A DNA stretch of 64,000 nucleotides from JAOPZW01 sp963803375 (GCA_963803375.1 CAWDMB010000013.1:1-64000); one strand, 5' to 3'; counted from the stretch's first letter, positions 22,739 to 32,019 are shown. Translations and numbers: made by a program. The notes: generated by a model from the sequence alone, not told the origin.

Positions 22739-25081
22739 ATGTCCCGCCGCGAGCGACAGCGTCGCAAGTTCCAGAGCCGGACCCGGCCGGGCCAGGTGAT
22801 CTTCGTCCTGCTCGGGCTGCTCGTGACGGGCGCGCTCATCGCCGTCGCCGTCGCCGTCGGGTGGGTCATCACGGTCGCCAACAGCGCGCCGTCGCTTGAC
22901 ACGCGCAAGCCGATCGACATCGGGCAGACCTCCCGGGTGTTCGCGGCCGACGGGACGCCGCTGGGCTTCATCGGCGCCGACATCCTGCGCCAGACGGTTC
23001 CCGACGCGAAGATCCCCGACACCGTGGGCGACGCCACCGTCGCCGTCGAGGACAAGCGCTTCTACAAGCACAAGGGCGTCGACTTCGAGGGCATCGTCCG
23101 CGCCGCGGTCAAGAACCTCGAGTCCAAGAAGGACGTTCAGGGCGGCTCGACGCTGACGATGCAGCTAGTGCGCAACCTCTACACGGGCGAGCGGGCCCGC
23201 TCGGGGCTGAAGGGCTACAAGCGCAAGATCCGCGAGGCCAAGCTCGCCGAGGAGCTCGAGAACCGCCACCCGGGGCGCAGCGGCAAGGCGTGGATCCTCG
23301 CGAAGTACCTCAACTCGATCCCCTACGGGACGGTCGGCGGGCAGACCGCGGTGGGCATCCAGGCCGCCGCGCGCGTCTTCTTCGACAAGCCGGCCCGCAG
23401 GCTCAAGCTCCACGAGGCCGCGCTGCTCGCGGGCCTGCCGCAGGCGCCTTCGGAATACAACCCGTTCATCAACCGCGCGCGCGCGAAGGCCCGGCGCAAC
23501 GACGTTCTGCGACGCATGGCCGACCAGGGCTTCATCTCCTCGGCGACCGCGAGCAAGGCGATGCGGCGCTCGCTCGGCGTGCGCCACTCGCGCTACTACA
23601 CGTCGCGCCGCGAGAACTACTTCTTCGACTACGTCAAGCAGAAGCTCGTCGACCGCTACGGCCTGAACACCGTGCGCCGCGGCGGCCTGCGCGTCGACAC
23701 GACGATCGACCTCAAGCTCCAGGACGCGGCGCGCGCGGCCGTCGACAACGCGGTCGCGGGCACCGATCGCGCGGGCGCGATCGTCTCGATCGACCCGCGC
23801 AACGGTTACATCCGCGCGATGGCCTCCACCGCGAAGTACGGCGACTCGAAGTTCAACCTCGCCGCCCAGGGCCACCGCCAGGCGGGCTCGACGTTCAAGG
23901 TCATGGTCCTGATGACGGCCCTGCGCCGCGGTGTGAGCCCGACCGCCACGAGCTACACCTCGCGGCCGCTCAACTTCACCGACCCGCGCTACGGCAAGAT
24001 CGACGTCAGCACGTACTCGAACACGTACCTCGGGCGCGTGAACCTCGTGAAGGCGACGTTGGCCTCCGACAACTCGGTCTACCAGCAGCTCGACCTCGAC
24101 CTCGGGCCCGAGGCGGTCACCAAGACCGCGCGCGACATGGGGATCGTGTCCGAGCTGCACTCCTACCCGGCCGAGGGCCTCGGCGGCCTGACCAAGGGCG
24201 TCTCGCCGCTCGAGATGGCCAACGCCTACGCGACGATCGCGTCGGGCGGCGTGCGCAACCGCGCCACCGGGATCCGCAAGGTCACGTTCCCCGGCGGGCG
24301 CGTCGATCGCTCGTGGGGCAAGCCGAAGCGCAAGCGCATCTTCAGCGACGGCGTGGCCGCCGAGGCGACGCGCATCCTCGAGCAGAACGTGCAGTCGGGC
24401 ACGGGCACCGCCGCCCGGATCGGCTGCCCCGCGGCCGGCAAGACGGGCACGACCGACGACTTCACCGACGCGTGGTTCGTCGGCTACACGCCGCACCTGA
24501 CGAGCTCGGTGTGGATCGGCCACGCGACCGACCGCCGCACGCTGGGCGCGGGCGCCGCCGGCGGCGTCGTCGCGGGGCCGATCTGGGGCGCGTACATGCG
24601 CACGGCCAAGGGCAGCTTCTGCGGCGGCTTCCCGGCGCCGCAGACCCCGTTCGTCGCGCAGCCGTTCTTCGGGCGCTACTCGCGCACGGGCAGCGCCCTG
24701 GGACCGTCGGGCTACTCGACGAACCGGTCCGGCGCGACCCAGCAGGAGCGCTATGGCACGACGGCGCCCACCGGCGGCACCGGGGCCACGGGCACCGGTG
24801 GGACCGTCGCGGGTGGGACGACCGGCACGGGCACGCCGGGAACGACCGGCACGGGCACGGGCGTGCCGGGGACGACGGGGACGGGGACGAGCACCGGCAC
24901 GGGCACGGGGGCGACCGGCACCGGCACGGGCACCGGCACCGGCGCTCCGGGGACGACCGGCACCGGGACCGGCACGGGCGCCACGAACGGGCGCTACCCG
25001 CCCACGGCCTACGAGTCGGCGCCGCAGGCCGCTCCGAAGACGGCGACGCCGGACGGCGGCGCCACCGCCGCACCGGGCTGA
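22739..25081 (+). CDS. Bifunctional penicillin-binding protein (class A PBP)
   Basis: A 780-residue class A PBP: cytoplasmic basic start, one membrane helix (about 19-48), GT51 transglycosylase with EDKRFYKHKG (catalytic Glu104) and QGGSTLTMQLVRNLY, then the transpeptidase with active-site Ser384 in GSTFK, SDN motif and KTGT at 568-571. It polymerises lipid II glycan and cross-links the peptides. A TACCCT -10 box and CGGAGGT precede ATG 22739. The last about 110 residues are a Gly/Thr/Pro low-complexity tail ending in a polar segment. No PASTA domain is present. Confidence 0.92.
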   Translation: MSRRERQRRKFQSRTRPGQVIFVLLGLLVTGALIAVAVAVGWVITVANSAPSLDTRKPIDIGQTSRVFAADGTPLGFIGADILRQTVPDAKIPDTVGDATVAVEDKRFYKHKGVDFEGIVRAAVKNLESKKDVQGGSTLTMQLVRNLYTGERARSGLKGYKRKIREAKLAEELENRHPGRSGKAWILAKYLNSIPYGTVGGQTAVGIQAAARVFFDKPARRLKLHEAALLAGLPQAPSEYNPFINRARAKARRNDVLRRMADQGFISSATASKAMRRSLGVRHSRYYTSRRENYFFDYVKQKLVDRYGLNTVRRGGLRVDTTIDLKLQDAARAAVDNAVAGTDRAGAIVSIDPRNGYIRAMASTAKYGDSKFNLAAQGHRQAGSTFKVMVLMTALRRGVSPTATSYTSRPLNFTDPRYGKIDVSTYSNTYLGRVNLVKATLASDNSVYQQLDLDLGPEAVTKTARDMGIVSELHSYPAEGLGGLTKGVSPLEMANAYATIASGGVRNRATGIRKVTFPGGRVDRSWGKPKRKRIFSDGVAAEATRILEQNVQSGTGTAARIGCPAAGKTGTTDDFTDAWFVGYTPHLTSSVWIGHATDRRTLGAGAAGGVVAGPIWGAYMRTAKGSFCGGFPAPQTPFVAQPFFGRYSRTGSALGPSGYSTNRSGATQQERYGTTAPTGGTGATGTGGTVAGGTTGTGTPGTTGTGTGVPGTTGTGTSTGTGTGATGTGTGTGTGAPGTTGTGTGTGATNGRYPPTAYESAPQAAPKTATPDGGATAAPG
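24765..24993 (+). repeat. Low-complexity Gly-Thr coding repeat in the PBP tail
   Basis: The 3' end of the PBP gene is a run of ACC/GGC-type codons encoding repeats such as GTGTG, GTTGTGT and GVPGTTG. The repeats are imperfect at DNA level (period mostly 6 and larger multiples), consistent with slippage-driven expansion of an extracellular wall-spanning linker. Confidence 0.75.
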
Positions 25082-25161
25082 GACCGGTAGGCGCCCCCGG
25101 CACGTCGGCGTACGCTGATCGCAGGCTCGACTATGGCCGCGCTGGTACGGTCCGCCGCGCC

Positions 25162-26097
25162 ATCGGTGAGCGCGCCCTCATCGCCGCCTTCGAGCGCCTG
25201 CTCGTCAACCGCTCCGATCGCGTCGTGCGCTGGATCGGCGACGACGCCGCCGTCGTGCGAGCGCGGCCGTTCGCGGTCACGAGCGTCGACGCGATGGTCG
25301 ACGGCGTGCACTTCGACCTCGGTCACCCGCGGGTCGGGCCGGCCGACGCCGGCCATCGCGCGCTTGCCGCCGCGCTCTCGGACCTCGCCGCGATGGGCGC
25401 CGACGCGGGCGAGGCGTACGTCGCCCTCGGGGTTCCGGACGGCCTCGGCGCCGAGGCGGTGCTCGAGCTCGCCGGCGCGATGGAGGCGCTCGCTGCCCGC
25501 TGGGCGACGACGATCGCGGGCGGCGACCTCGTCCGCGCGCCGGCGCTGACGATCGCCGTGACGGTCACCGGCTGGGCCGACGACGCCGACGCGCTCGTCG
25601 GGCGCGACGGCGCGAGGCCCGGCGACCGGGTGGTGGTCACCGGGCCGCTCGGAGGCGCCGCCGCCGGCCTGGCCGTGCTCGAGGGCCGCGCCGAGGGGCC
25701 CGACGCGCTCGTGCGCGCGTTCCTGCGGCCCGAGCCGCGGCTGGACGCCGGGCGCGCGCTCGCGCGCGCCGGGGCGGGAGCGCTCATCGACCTCTCCGAC
25801 GGCCTCGCGACCGACGCCGGCCACCTCGCCGCCCGCAGCGGCGTCCGTGTCGAGGTCGAGCTCGACGCGCTCCCGCTCGCGCCCGGCGTGGCCGAGGTGG
25901 CCGTGCAGCTCGGCGTCGAGCCGTGGCGGTTGGGCGCGGCGGGCGGCGAGGACTTCGAGCTCTGCGCGTCCCTGGCCGGGCCGCCGCCGGCCGGCGCGCA
26001 CGAGGTGGGGCGCGTCCTCGAGGGGCCGCCCGGGCTCGTCCTGCGCGCCCGCGGCGAGCCGCAGGCGCTTGTCGGCTTCGAGCACCGGCTCGGCTAG
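25162..26097 (+). CDS. thiL: Thiamine-monophosphate kinase
   Basis: About 311 residues of ThiL, which phosphorylates thiamine monophosphate to the diphosphate coenzyme. Motifs: IGDDAAVV, TSVDAMVDGVHF (Mg site), AALSDLAAMGA, TIAGGDLVRA, ALIDLSDGLATDAGH and AAGGEDFELC. The frame is open upstream, but between the PBP stop and the conserved N-terminal helix (IGERALIAAFERLL) there is no ATG, GTG or TTG; the first is GTG 25225, which would remove about 21 normal residues. The start is placed at ATC 25162 only because it sits at the family N-terminus; it is uncertain. Ends in a 4-bp convergent overlap with the sortase gene. Confidence 0.85.
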   Translation: MGERALIAAFERLLVNRSDRVVRWIGDDAAVVRARPFAVTSVDAMVDGVHFDLGHPRVGPADAGHRALAAALSDLAAMGADAGEAYVALGVPDGLGAEAVLELAGAMEALAARWATTIAGGDLVRAPALTIAVTVTGWADDADALVGRDGARPGDRVVVTGPLGGAAAGLAVLEGRAEGPDALVRAFLRPEPRLDAGRALARAGAGALIDLSDGLATDAGHLAARSGVRVEVELDALPLAPGVAEVAVQLGVEPWRLGAAGGEDFELCASLAGPPPAGAHEVGRVLEGPPGLVLRARGEPQALVGFEHRLG

Positions 26098-26744
26098 TCG
26101 CGGCGGTCCGGTGGGCGGATCGCCCCGAGGCGGGCGCTGACGACGATGCGCCGGGCCGCCGAGAAGACCGGGTGGCAGGCCGAGAGGACGAGCCGGTCGT
26201 GGCGCGCGCCGCGCAGCACGGCCAGATCCGTCGGCGCGACGATCCGCGTCCCGAGCACGCGGTACTCGAAGCGAGCGTAGGGCAGGTCGAGCTCGACGGG
26301 ATCGCCGCGGCGCAACGCGTCGAGGCGCCGGAACGGCGCGCCGTACGTCGTGCGGTGCCCCGCGATCGCCGCCGTCCCGCGCCGTCCGGGCAGCGGCGAG
26401 CCGGTCACGAAGCCCGGCCCGTCGCGCAGGTCGGCGAGGTCCGAGCCGCGCACGACGACCGCGTTCAGGCCGATCCGCTCGATCCGCAGGCGCGCGGCGG
26501 CGTGCCCGTCGGCCGTGCCGGCCTCCAGGCGCCGGGCCGCGCGCGCGAGGTCCCTGCGGCTCGGCCGCCATCGCGGCGGCGGCGGCTCGGCGAGCTCGAG
26601 GCGCTCGAGCTCGGCGCCGAGCGAGCGCTGCGCCGACCCGGCGCGCAGCGCGGTGACCGGCTCCTGCCACACGAGCGTCGCCGCGGCGTCGCCGAGCAGC
26701 ACGAGGCCGGCGACGATCAGGACGATGGCCAGCGCCCGCGTCAT
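26094..26744 (-). CDS. Sortase (class E-like)
   Basis: A 216-residue transpeptidase with an N-terminal membrane anchor (MTRALAIVLIVAGLVLLG). The catalytic residues are present: His in AGHRTTYGAPF, Cys in LSACHPVFSA and Arg a few residues later (AARR). CHPxFSA is typical of class E sortases of high-GC Gram-positives, which anchor LAxTG proteins to the wall. No substrate with such a signal is in the window. Its ATG overlaps the stop of the M28-like gene by four bases, so the two are translationally coupled. Confidence 0.9.
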   Translation of the reverse strand: MTRALAIVLIVAGLVLLGDAAATLVWQEPVTALRAGSAQRSLGAELERLELAEPPPPRWRPSRRDLARAARRLEAGTADGHAAARLRIERIGLNAVVVRGSDLADLRDGPGFVTGSPLPGRRGTAAIAGHRTTYGAPFRRLDALRRGDPVELDLPYARFEYRVLGTRIVAPTDLAVLRGARHDRLVLSACHPVFSAARRIVVSARLGAIRPPDRRD

Positions 26745-28534
26745 CTGCGCCCGCCTCCGGACGACGTCGTGGACTGCCGCAGCGCCGACTCCGTGCCGCC
26801 CAGCGAGCCCGGGCCGGCGTAGCTGACGGGGCCGCGGACGGTGATCCGGGTGTCCGGCTCGCGCAGCGACGGCGACGGGCGCGCGGCGAGGACGATCCCG
26901 GCGAGCAGACAGGCGAGGACCGCGCTCCCGAAGAGCCAGGCCACAGGCCCGGCGAAGCGGCCGGCCTCGAGCAGGAGCGCCCACCACGCGAATTCGAGCG
27001 GGCCCGCGCCGAGGTGGCGGGCGATCGTCACGTCGACGGCGGCGAACGGCACGACGGCCAGCAGCGCCAGCCCGACGGCCGGCGCGCGACGCAGGCGCAC
27101 CTCGGGGGCGGCCACGAACAGGAGCGCGTGGGCGCCCGGGACCATCAGCGCCGCCGCGAACGGGTTGACGAGCCAGAGCGCGACGGCGAGCGCGCACCAG
27201 GTCACCACGAGCGCCGCCCCGGACCCTGGGCCCTCGAGGCGCTCGGCGCCGCCGGCGTGGCGCAGCGCCGACGGCCGCAGGAGCATCCAGGCGAGCACGA
27301 AGGCCAGCAGCACGGCCGCGAGCGCGGCCTTCGCGACGCCGTCGAACGGGATCGCGCCCGGGGGGACGGGCACGGGCGGCGAGGCCGGCAGCAGCCCGGT
27401 GGCGCCGAACAGCGCGGCGAGTGCCATCGGCACGACGAAGGCGAGCGCGGCGGCGCCGATCCACGCGAGGCTCGGGGCCACCGGGTGCCGGCGCCGGCGC
27501 ACGCGGGCGAGGCCGTCGACGGCCGCGAGCACCGGCGCGAGCAGCAGCGAGGCGACGAGCAGCCGCGCGGCCCAGGTGGGCAGCAGCTTGCGGACGGTGA
27601 CGATCGAGCGGTCGGCGGCGCCGACGCCCGAGCCGGCGTCGAGCGCGGTGAGCGCGCGCAGCGCCGCCCGCCCGAAGACCCGCAGGCGCTCGCCCGAGAC
27701 CGGCTCGTCCGCCGCCGGCGGGCGCTCGCCGCCGGCCGAGAGGAGCACCGCGGGCAGCCCCGCGGCCAGCAGCGGCCCCTGCTCCCCGGTCGCGTGCGGG
27801 AAGGCCAGGTGGGTCCACTGCACCCACGCGCGCGGACCGCCCGGGTCGGTCCGCGCCTCCGCGCGCACCGCGGCGTCGACCGTGCGTCGCAGCCGGTCGG
27901 GGGCCAGGCGCCCGTCCTCCGACCACCCGACGACGAACGGCTTGCGCACCGCGCGGCCCGCGAGGTCGCCCAGGACGAGCACCGCGTCGGCCGGGTCGCC
28001 GAGGTGGCGCGGGAGGTCGCGCGCCCCGGCCAGGCCACCGCTGCCGCCGCTCGTCGAGACGAACGTCACGGTGCGCCGCAGCCGCCCGCCCGCGACGATC
28101 CGCGCGAGCTCGAGCAGGGCGGCGGTGCCCGAGAGCTCGGCGCGCGCGCCGCGACCGGCCGCGTCGCGATGGGCGACGACGACGAGCCCGGGGCCGGGCG
28201 CGCCGACCTGCCGGGCCAGCACGGTGGTCAGCCGGCGCTCGCCGTCGATCGTCTCGCCGGTGAAGCTCCGGGTCGAGACCTGGTAGGAGCCGATCGCGCG
28301 CAACGCGCCGGCCACCCGCCGGCCGAGCGCCTCGTCGGCGGCGTCGCCCGCCCGGCGCTGCGGAAAGGCGTCTGCGAGGCCGTTGACGTCGGCCAGCGCG
28401 CGCGACGCGCTGAAGGCGTCGGGCGCGAGCGTCGTGCGGATCGGCGCCGGCCGGTCTTGCAGCGAGAAGGCGCAGACGATGAGGGCCAGCACGACCGGCA
28501 CGAGCGCGGCGCGATAGATCCGCGGGTCGAGCAT
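26741..28534 (-). CDS. M28 peptidase-like polytopic membrane protein, probably inactive
   Basis: A 597-residue protein: one N-terminal membrane helix, an extracytoplasmic domain of about 300 residues resembling M28 aminopeptidases, then about nine membrane helices, as in ER Fxna-like M28 proteins. The domain keeps VVVAHRDAAG (HxD) and SGTAALLELARIV, but the usual bridging Asp (DNxSG) reads AELSG, and the Glu-Glu pair is replaced by Gly (TSGGSGGLAGAR). Zinc chemistry is therefore unlikely. It overlaps the sortase start by four bases; a scaffold or substrate-presenting role for the sortase is inference. Confidence 0.72.
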   Translation of the reverse strand: MLDPRIYRAALVPVVLALIVCAFSLQDRPAPIRTTLAPDAFSASRALADVNGLADAFPQRRAGDAADEALGRRVAGALRAIGSYQVSTRSFTGETIDGERRLTTVLARQVGAPGPGLVVVAHRDAAGRGARAELSGTAALLELARIVAGGRLRRTVTFVSTSGGSGGLAGARDLPRHLGDPADAVLVLGDLAGRAVRKPFVVGWSEDGRLAPDRLRRTVDAAVRAEARTDPGGPRAWVQWTHLAFPHATGEQGPLLAAGLPAVLLSAGGERPPAADEPVSGERLRVFGRAALRALTALDAGSGVGAADRSIVTVRKLLPTWAARLLVASLLLAPVLAAVDGLARVRRRRHPVAPSLAWIGAAALAFVVPMALAALFGATGLLPASPPVPVPPGAIPFDGVAKAALAAVLLAFVLAWMLLRPSALRHAGGAERLEGPGSGAALVVTWCALAVALWLVNPFAAALMVPGAHALLFVAAPEVRLRRAPAVGLALLAVVPFAAVDVTIARHLGAGPLEFAWWALLLEAGRFAGPVAWLFGSAVLACLLAGIVLAARPSPSLREPDTRITVRGPVSYAGPGSLGGTESALRQSTTSSGGGRR

Positions 28535-28701
28535 CTAGCCGGACCTCTCGTGACGTCGGGCCGGCCGGGGCGAGGCGCCGGCGCCGGCGGGCCGGAGGAG
28601 GACCCACCCGCCCGGAGGACGATGGTGGAGACGGTCCGATGGTGCGGGAGGACGCACGAGGTCGCGAGCGTACCTCGGACTACCCTGTCTGAAGATCACC
28701 G

Positions 28702-29412
28702 ATGGCCGAACGCGCGCCGCGCATCCTCCTCGTCGACGACGAGCAGTCGATCCAGACGCTCCTCTCCTATCCGCTGCGCAAGGACGGCTACGACGTCGTC
28801 CAGGCCGCCGACGGCCGCGAGGCGCTCTCGCGCTTCACCGAGGCGCCCTTCGACCTCGTCGTCCTCGACGTGATGATGCCGCGCCTCGACGGCCTCGAGG
28901 TCTGCCGGCAGCTGCGGGCGCGCTCCGCGGTGCCGATCATCATGCTCACCGCGAAGGCCGACGAGATCGACAAGGTCCTCGGCCTCGAGCTCGGCGCCGA
29001 CGACTACATCACGAAGCCGTTCTCGCTGCGCGAGTTTCGCTCGCGCGTGAAGGCCGCCCTGCGCCGGGCCGGCATGTCGCCACACGAGCCCGACGGCGAC
29101 GAGGGCCCGCTCGTCGTGCGCGACCTGCGCTTGGACTTCGCCAAGCGCTCGGTGCGGGTGCGCGGCGAGGAGGTCCGCACGACGTTCGTCGAGTTCGAGA
29201 TCCTCGCCGCGCTGGCGATGGGCCCGGGCCGCGTCTGGACGCGCGACATGCTCCTCACGCGGATCTGGGGCGACAGCGCCTACCGCGACCAGCGCACGAT
29301 CGACGTCCACATCCGCCACCTGCGCGAGAAGCTCGAGCGCGACGCGAAGGATCCCGAGTACCTCTTCACGGTGCGCGGCGTGGGCTACCGCTTCCGCGAC
29401 ACCGGCGACTGA
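28702..29412 (+). CDS. OmpR/PhoB-type response regulator
   Basis: A 236-residue response regulator. The receiver has the acidic pair VDDE, phospho-acceptor Asp in VVLDVMMPRLDG, and LTAKAD/KPF switch residues. The C-terminal winged helix ends HIRHLREKLERD and VRGVGYRF, typical of OmpR/PhoB. A TACCCT -10 box lies at 28681-28686. It is the first gene of an operon with its histidine kinase and an HtrA-type protease, a combination often used to sense and relieve envelope stress (inference). Confidence 0.93.
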   Translation: MAERAPRILLVDDEQSIQTLLSYPLRKDGYDVVQAADGREALSRFTEAPFDLVVLDVMMPRLDGLEVCRQLRARSAVPIIMLTAKADEIDKVLGLELGADDYITKPFSLREFRSRVKAALRRAGMSPHEPDGDEGPLVVRDLRLDFAKRSVRVRGEEVRTTFVEFEILAALAMGPGRVWTRDMLLTRIWGDSAYRDQRTIDVHIRHLREKLERDAKDPEYLFTVRGVGYRFRDTGD

Positions 29413-30833
29413 CCACGCGCTCGATCACCACCCGCCTGGCGCTGCTGTTCTTCGCGATCACGCTCGCGGCAGTGGTGCTCGTCTACGTCGGCGCCACCGT
29501 CGGGCTGCAGCGCAGCGTGCGCGACCAGAAGCTCGAGACGCTCGGCGACCTCGCGCGCCGGTACGAGCCCCCCGTGCGCGAGGCGCTCGACGAGAGCCTC
29601 CGCCGCCGCACGCTCGACCGCCGCGTGCGCGCGGCCGCGGACGCCTCCGGGGCGCGCGTGACATTGCTCGGCGTCTCGCGTGGAACCGGGGGCGCGCCCG
29701 CGCTGCAGACCTACCTCGCCTCGGACTCGACCGCGCGCACCGACGTCGGCGACCTGCAGTTCGACGTCGCCCTGGAAGCCGCGCGGACGGGACGCCCGGC
29801 GAGCGGCACCGAGGCCGGTGAAGACGGGCGCATGGCCGAGGCGGCGCTGCCGCTGCGTCTCACGCCGCCGGGGTCCAAGCACTCGGGCGTCTTCTACGTC
29901 GTCGTCTTCTCCTCGCCGCTGGAGGACGTCGACGCCACGGTCGGCCTCATCCGCCGCCGCGTCCTCGTCGCCGGCTCGATCGCCCTCGTCGCCGCGCTGC
30001 TGGCGGGGATCCTCGCGGCCCGTGCGTTCAGCCGCCGGATCCGGCGCATGGAGCGCGCGGCGGGTCGCGTGGCGGCAGGCGACTTCACGGCGCGCTTCGA
30101 GACCGGGCGCACGGACGAGCTCGGCAGCCTGGCGCGGACGCTCGACGGCATGCAGCGCCAGCTCGCCGAGCTCGAGACCGCGCGCAGCCGCTTCATCGCC
30201 ACGGCATCGCACGAGCTGCGCACCCCGATCTTCTCGCTCGGCGGCTTCCTCGAGCTGCTCGAGGACGAGGATCTCGACGACGAGACGCGGCGCGCGTTCC
30301 TGCGTCAGCTGCGCGAGCAGGTCGACCGCCTCGGCAAGCTCGCCACCGACCTGCTCGACCTCTCGCGCCTGGAGGCGGGCTCGCTGCGACTGCGCCCCGA
30401 GGCGACCGACGTCGGCGAGCTCGCGCAGACCGTCGCCGCCGAGTTCGCACCGGCGCTCGCCGCCCACGAGTCGCATCTCGAGCTCCGCCTGGCCTCCGGC
30501 CCGGTGGAGGCCGTGTGCGATCCTGAGCGCGTCGCCCAGATCATGCGGATCCTCATCGACAACGCGCTCACCCACACGCCGTCGGGCACCGACGTCGTCG
30601 TCTCGGCGACCCAGCGCAACGGCCGCACCCGGCTGACGGTGACCGACTTCGGCACCGGCATCGGGCGGGCCGCGCAGCCGCGGATCTTCGAGCCGTTCTT
30701 CACCTCCGACGACGCCCAGGGCTCGGGCCTCGGGCTGGCCATCGCCCACGAGCTCGCCGAGCGCATGGACGGCGAGCTGAGCGCCGACAGCCAGCCAGGG
30801 CGCACGACGTTCGCGCTGGAGCTTCCGCGGTGA
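29409..30833 (+). CDS. Membrane sensor histidine kinase
   Basis: A 474-residue kinase: first membrane helix in TRLALLFFAITLAAVVLVYV, an extracytoplasmic sensor of about 150 residues, second helix before a HAMP domain (AARAFSRRIRRMERAAGR), HisKA with SHELRTP, and HATPase with NALTHTP, DFGTGIG and GSGLGLAI. The reading frame has no ATG or GTG before the first membrane helix; GTG 29472 would cut that helix in half. CTG 29409 overlaps the response regulator stop (CTGA), mirroring the ATGA/GTGA couplings used elsewhere here, and is the most sensible start. Partner of the regulator upstream. Confidence 0.88.
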   Translation: MTTRSITTRLALLFFAITLAAVVLVYVGATVGLQRSVRDQKLETLGDLARRYEPPVREALDESLRRRTLDRRVRAAADASGARVTLLGVSRGTGGAPALQTYLASDSTARTDVGDLQFDVALEAARTGRPASGTEAGEDGRMAEAALPLRLTPPGSKHSGVFYVVVFSSPLEDVDATVGLIRRRVLVAGSIALVAALLAGILAARAFSRRIRRMERAAGRVAAGDFTARFETGRTDELGSLARTLDGMQRQLAELETARSRFIATASHELRTPIFSLGGFLELLEDEDLDDETRRAFLRQLREQVDRLGKLATDLLDLSRLEAGSLRLRPEATDVGELAQTVAAEFAPALAAHESHLELRLASGPVEAVCDPERVAQIMRILIDNALTHTPSGTDVVVSATQRNGRTRLTVTDFGTGIGRAAQPRIFEPFFTSDDAQGSGLGLAIAHELAERMDGELSADSQPGRTTFALELPR

Positions 30834-31993
30834 GGGCCACGCACGCCGCGGTCGCGGCAGCGGTGGCGGCCGCCGCGCTGGCCGGCTGCGGGCGCGGCGG
30901 CGACAGCACCACGACGACCGAGCGCAGCACGACGACGCGCGTCGAGCTGCTCTCGGAGGCCGGGCGCGCGCCGGGCGGCGGGCGCTTCGACCCCCAGGGC
31001 ATCTACCAGCGCGAGGCGCCGGGGGTCGTGACCGTCATCGCGAGCGGTCTGCGCTCGGGCGGCCGCTCGCAGGAGGGGCTCGGCTCCGGCTTCGTCGTCT
31101 CCGGCAGGGGCGAGATCGCCACGAACGCGCACGTCGTCACGAGCGGCGAGGGTCGCGACATCCAGCGCGCCGGGCAGGTCTACATCCGCTTCGCCGACGG
31201 CAACCAGGTCCCCGCCGACGTCAAGGGCTTCGACCCGTTCTCCGACGTGGCGCTGCTGAGGGTCGACCCGGCGGGCCTGCGCCTGCGCCCGCTGCCGCTG
31301 GGCACGGCGCGCGACGTGCGGGTGGGCGCGCCGGTCGTCGCGATCGGCAGCCCGTTCGGCGAGGAGCAGTCGCTCTCGGTGGGCGTGGTCTCGGCCAAGA
31401 ACCGCTCGATCCAATCGCTCACCGGCTTCGACACGGTCGGGGCGCTCCAGACCGACGCGGCCATCAACCACGGCAACTCGGGCGGCCCGCTGCTCGACGC
31501 CGGCGGGCGCGTGCTCGGGATCAACTCGCAGATCCAGACCTCGACCGGCGACGGCAGTGGCGTGGGCTTCGCGGTGCCCGTCGAGACCGTCCGGCGCTCG
31601 CTGGCCCAGCTGCGCGCCGACGGCCGCGTGCGCTACGCGTACCTGGGCGTGGCCACCGTCCCGGTCTTCCCGCAGCTGGCCGAGCACTTCGGCCTGCGCG
31701 CCGCGCACGGAGCGTGGGTGCAGGAGGTCACCGGCGGCGGCCCGTCCGCGGACGCGGGGCTGCGCGCGGGCAGCGGCCGCGAGCGCTTCCAGGAGCGCGC
31801 CTACCTGCGCGGCGGCGACATCGTGGTCGCGCTCGACGGACGGCCCGTGCGCCGCGAGGACGACCTCTCGCGGATGCTCGTCGGGCACCGGCCCGGCGAG
31901 ACCGTCGCCCTCACGGTCGTGCGCGACGGCGACCGGCGGCGGCTCACCGTCAGGCTCGCCGAGCGCCCGCTCGACGCGCCGCCGAGCGGCTGA
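30830..31993 (+). CDS. HtrA/DegP-type serine protease, lipoprotein with PDZ domain
   Basis: A 387-residue trypsin-like protease. Signal sequence with lipobox LAGC (Cys20), a Thr-rich linker, protease domain with His101 (TNAHVV), Asp139 (FSDVALL) and Ser217 (GNSGGP), then a C-terminal PDZ domain (YLRGGDIVVALDGRPV). It would work on misfolded proteins at the outer face of the membrane. GTG 30830 overlaps the kinase stop (GTGA), so it belongs to the two-component operon and is a likely output of it. The unusual polar insert between PDZ strands (AGSGRERFQE) is a family variation. Confidence 0.92.
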   Translation: MRATHAAVAAAVAAAALAGCGRGGDSTTTTERSTTTRVELLSEAGRAPGGGRFDPQGIYQREAPGVVTVIASGLRSGGRSQEGLGSGFVVSGRGEIATNAHVVTSGEGRDIQRAGQVYIRFADGNQVPADVKGFDPFSDVALLRVDPAGLRLRPLPLGTARDVRVGAPVVAIGSPFGEEQSLSVGVVSAKNRSIQSLTGFDTVGALQTDAAINHGNSGGPLLDAGGRVLGINSQIQTSTGDGSGVGFAVPVETVRRSLAQLRADGRVRYAYLGVATVPVFPQLAEHFGLRAAHGAWVQEVTGGGPSADAGLRAGSGRERFQERAYLRGGDIVVALDGRPVRREDDLSRMLVGHRPGETVALTVVRDGDRRRLTVRLAERPLDAPPSG

Positions 31994-32006
31994 CCAGCGC
32001 CGCGAG

Positions 32007-32012
32007 TACATT
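32007..32012 (+). promoter_or_regulatory. -10 box of treT (leaderless)
   Basis: TACATT fits TANNNT and lies seven bases before the GTG start at 32020, with no Shine-Dalgarno sequence between. It sits only 14 bases after the protease stop, giving the trehalose genes their own promoter. Confidence 0.45.
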
Positions 32013-32019
32013 CCGCCGC

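Noticed and set aside
23165..24523. A 452-codon minus-strand frame inside the PBP gene
   Set aside because: Antisense shadow with Arg/Val/Gly bias and no recognisable motif.
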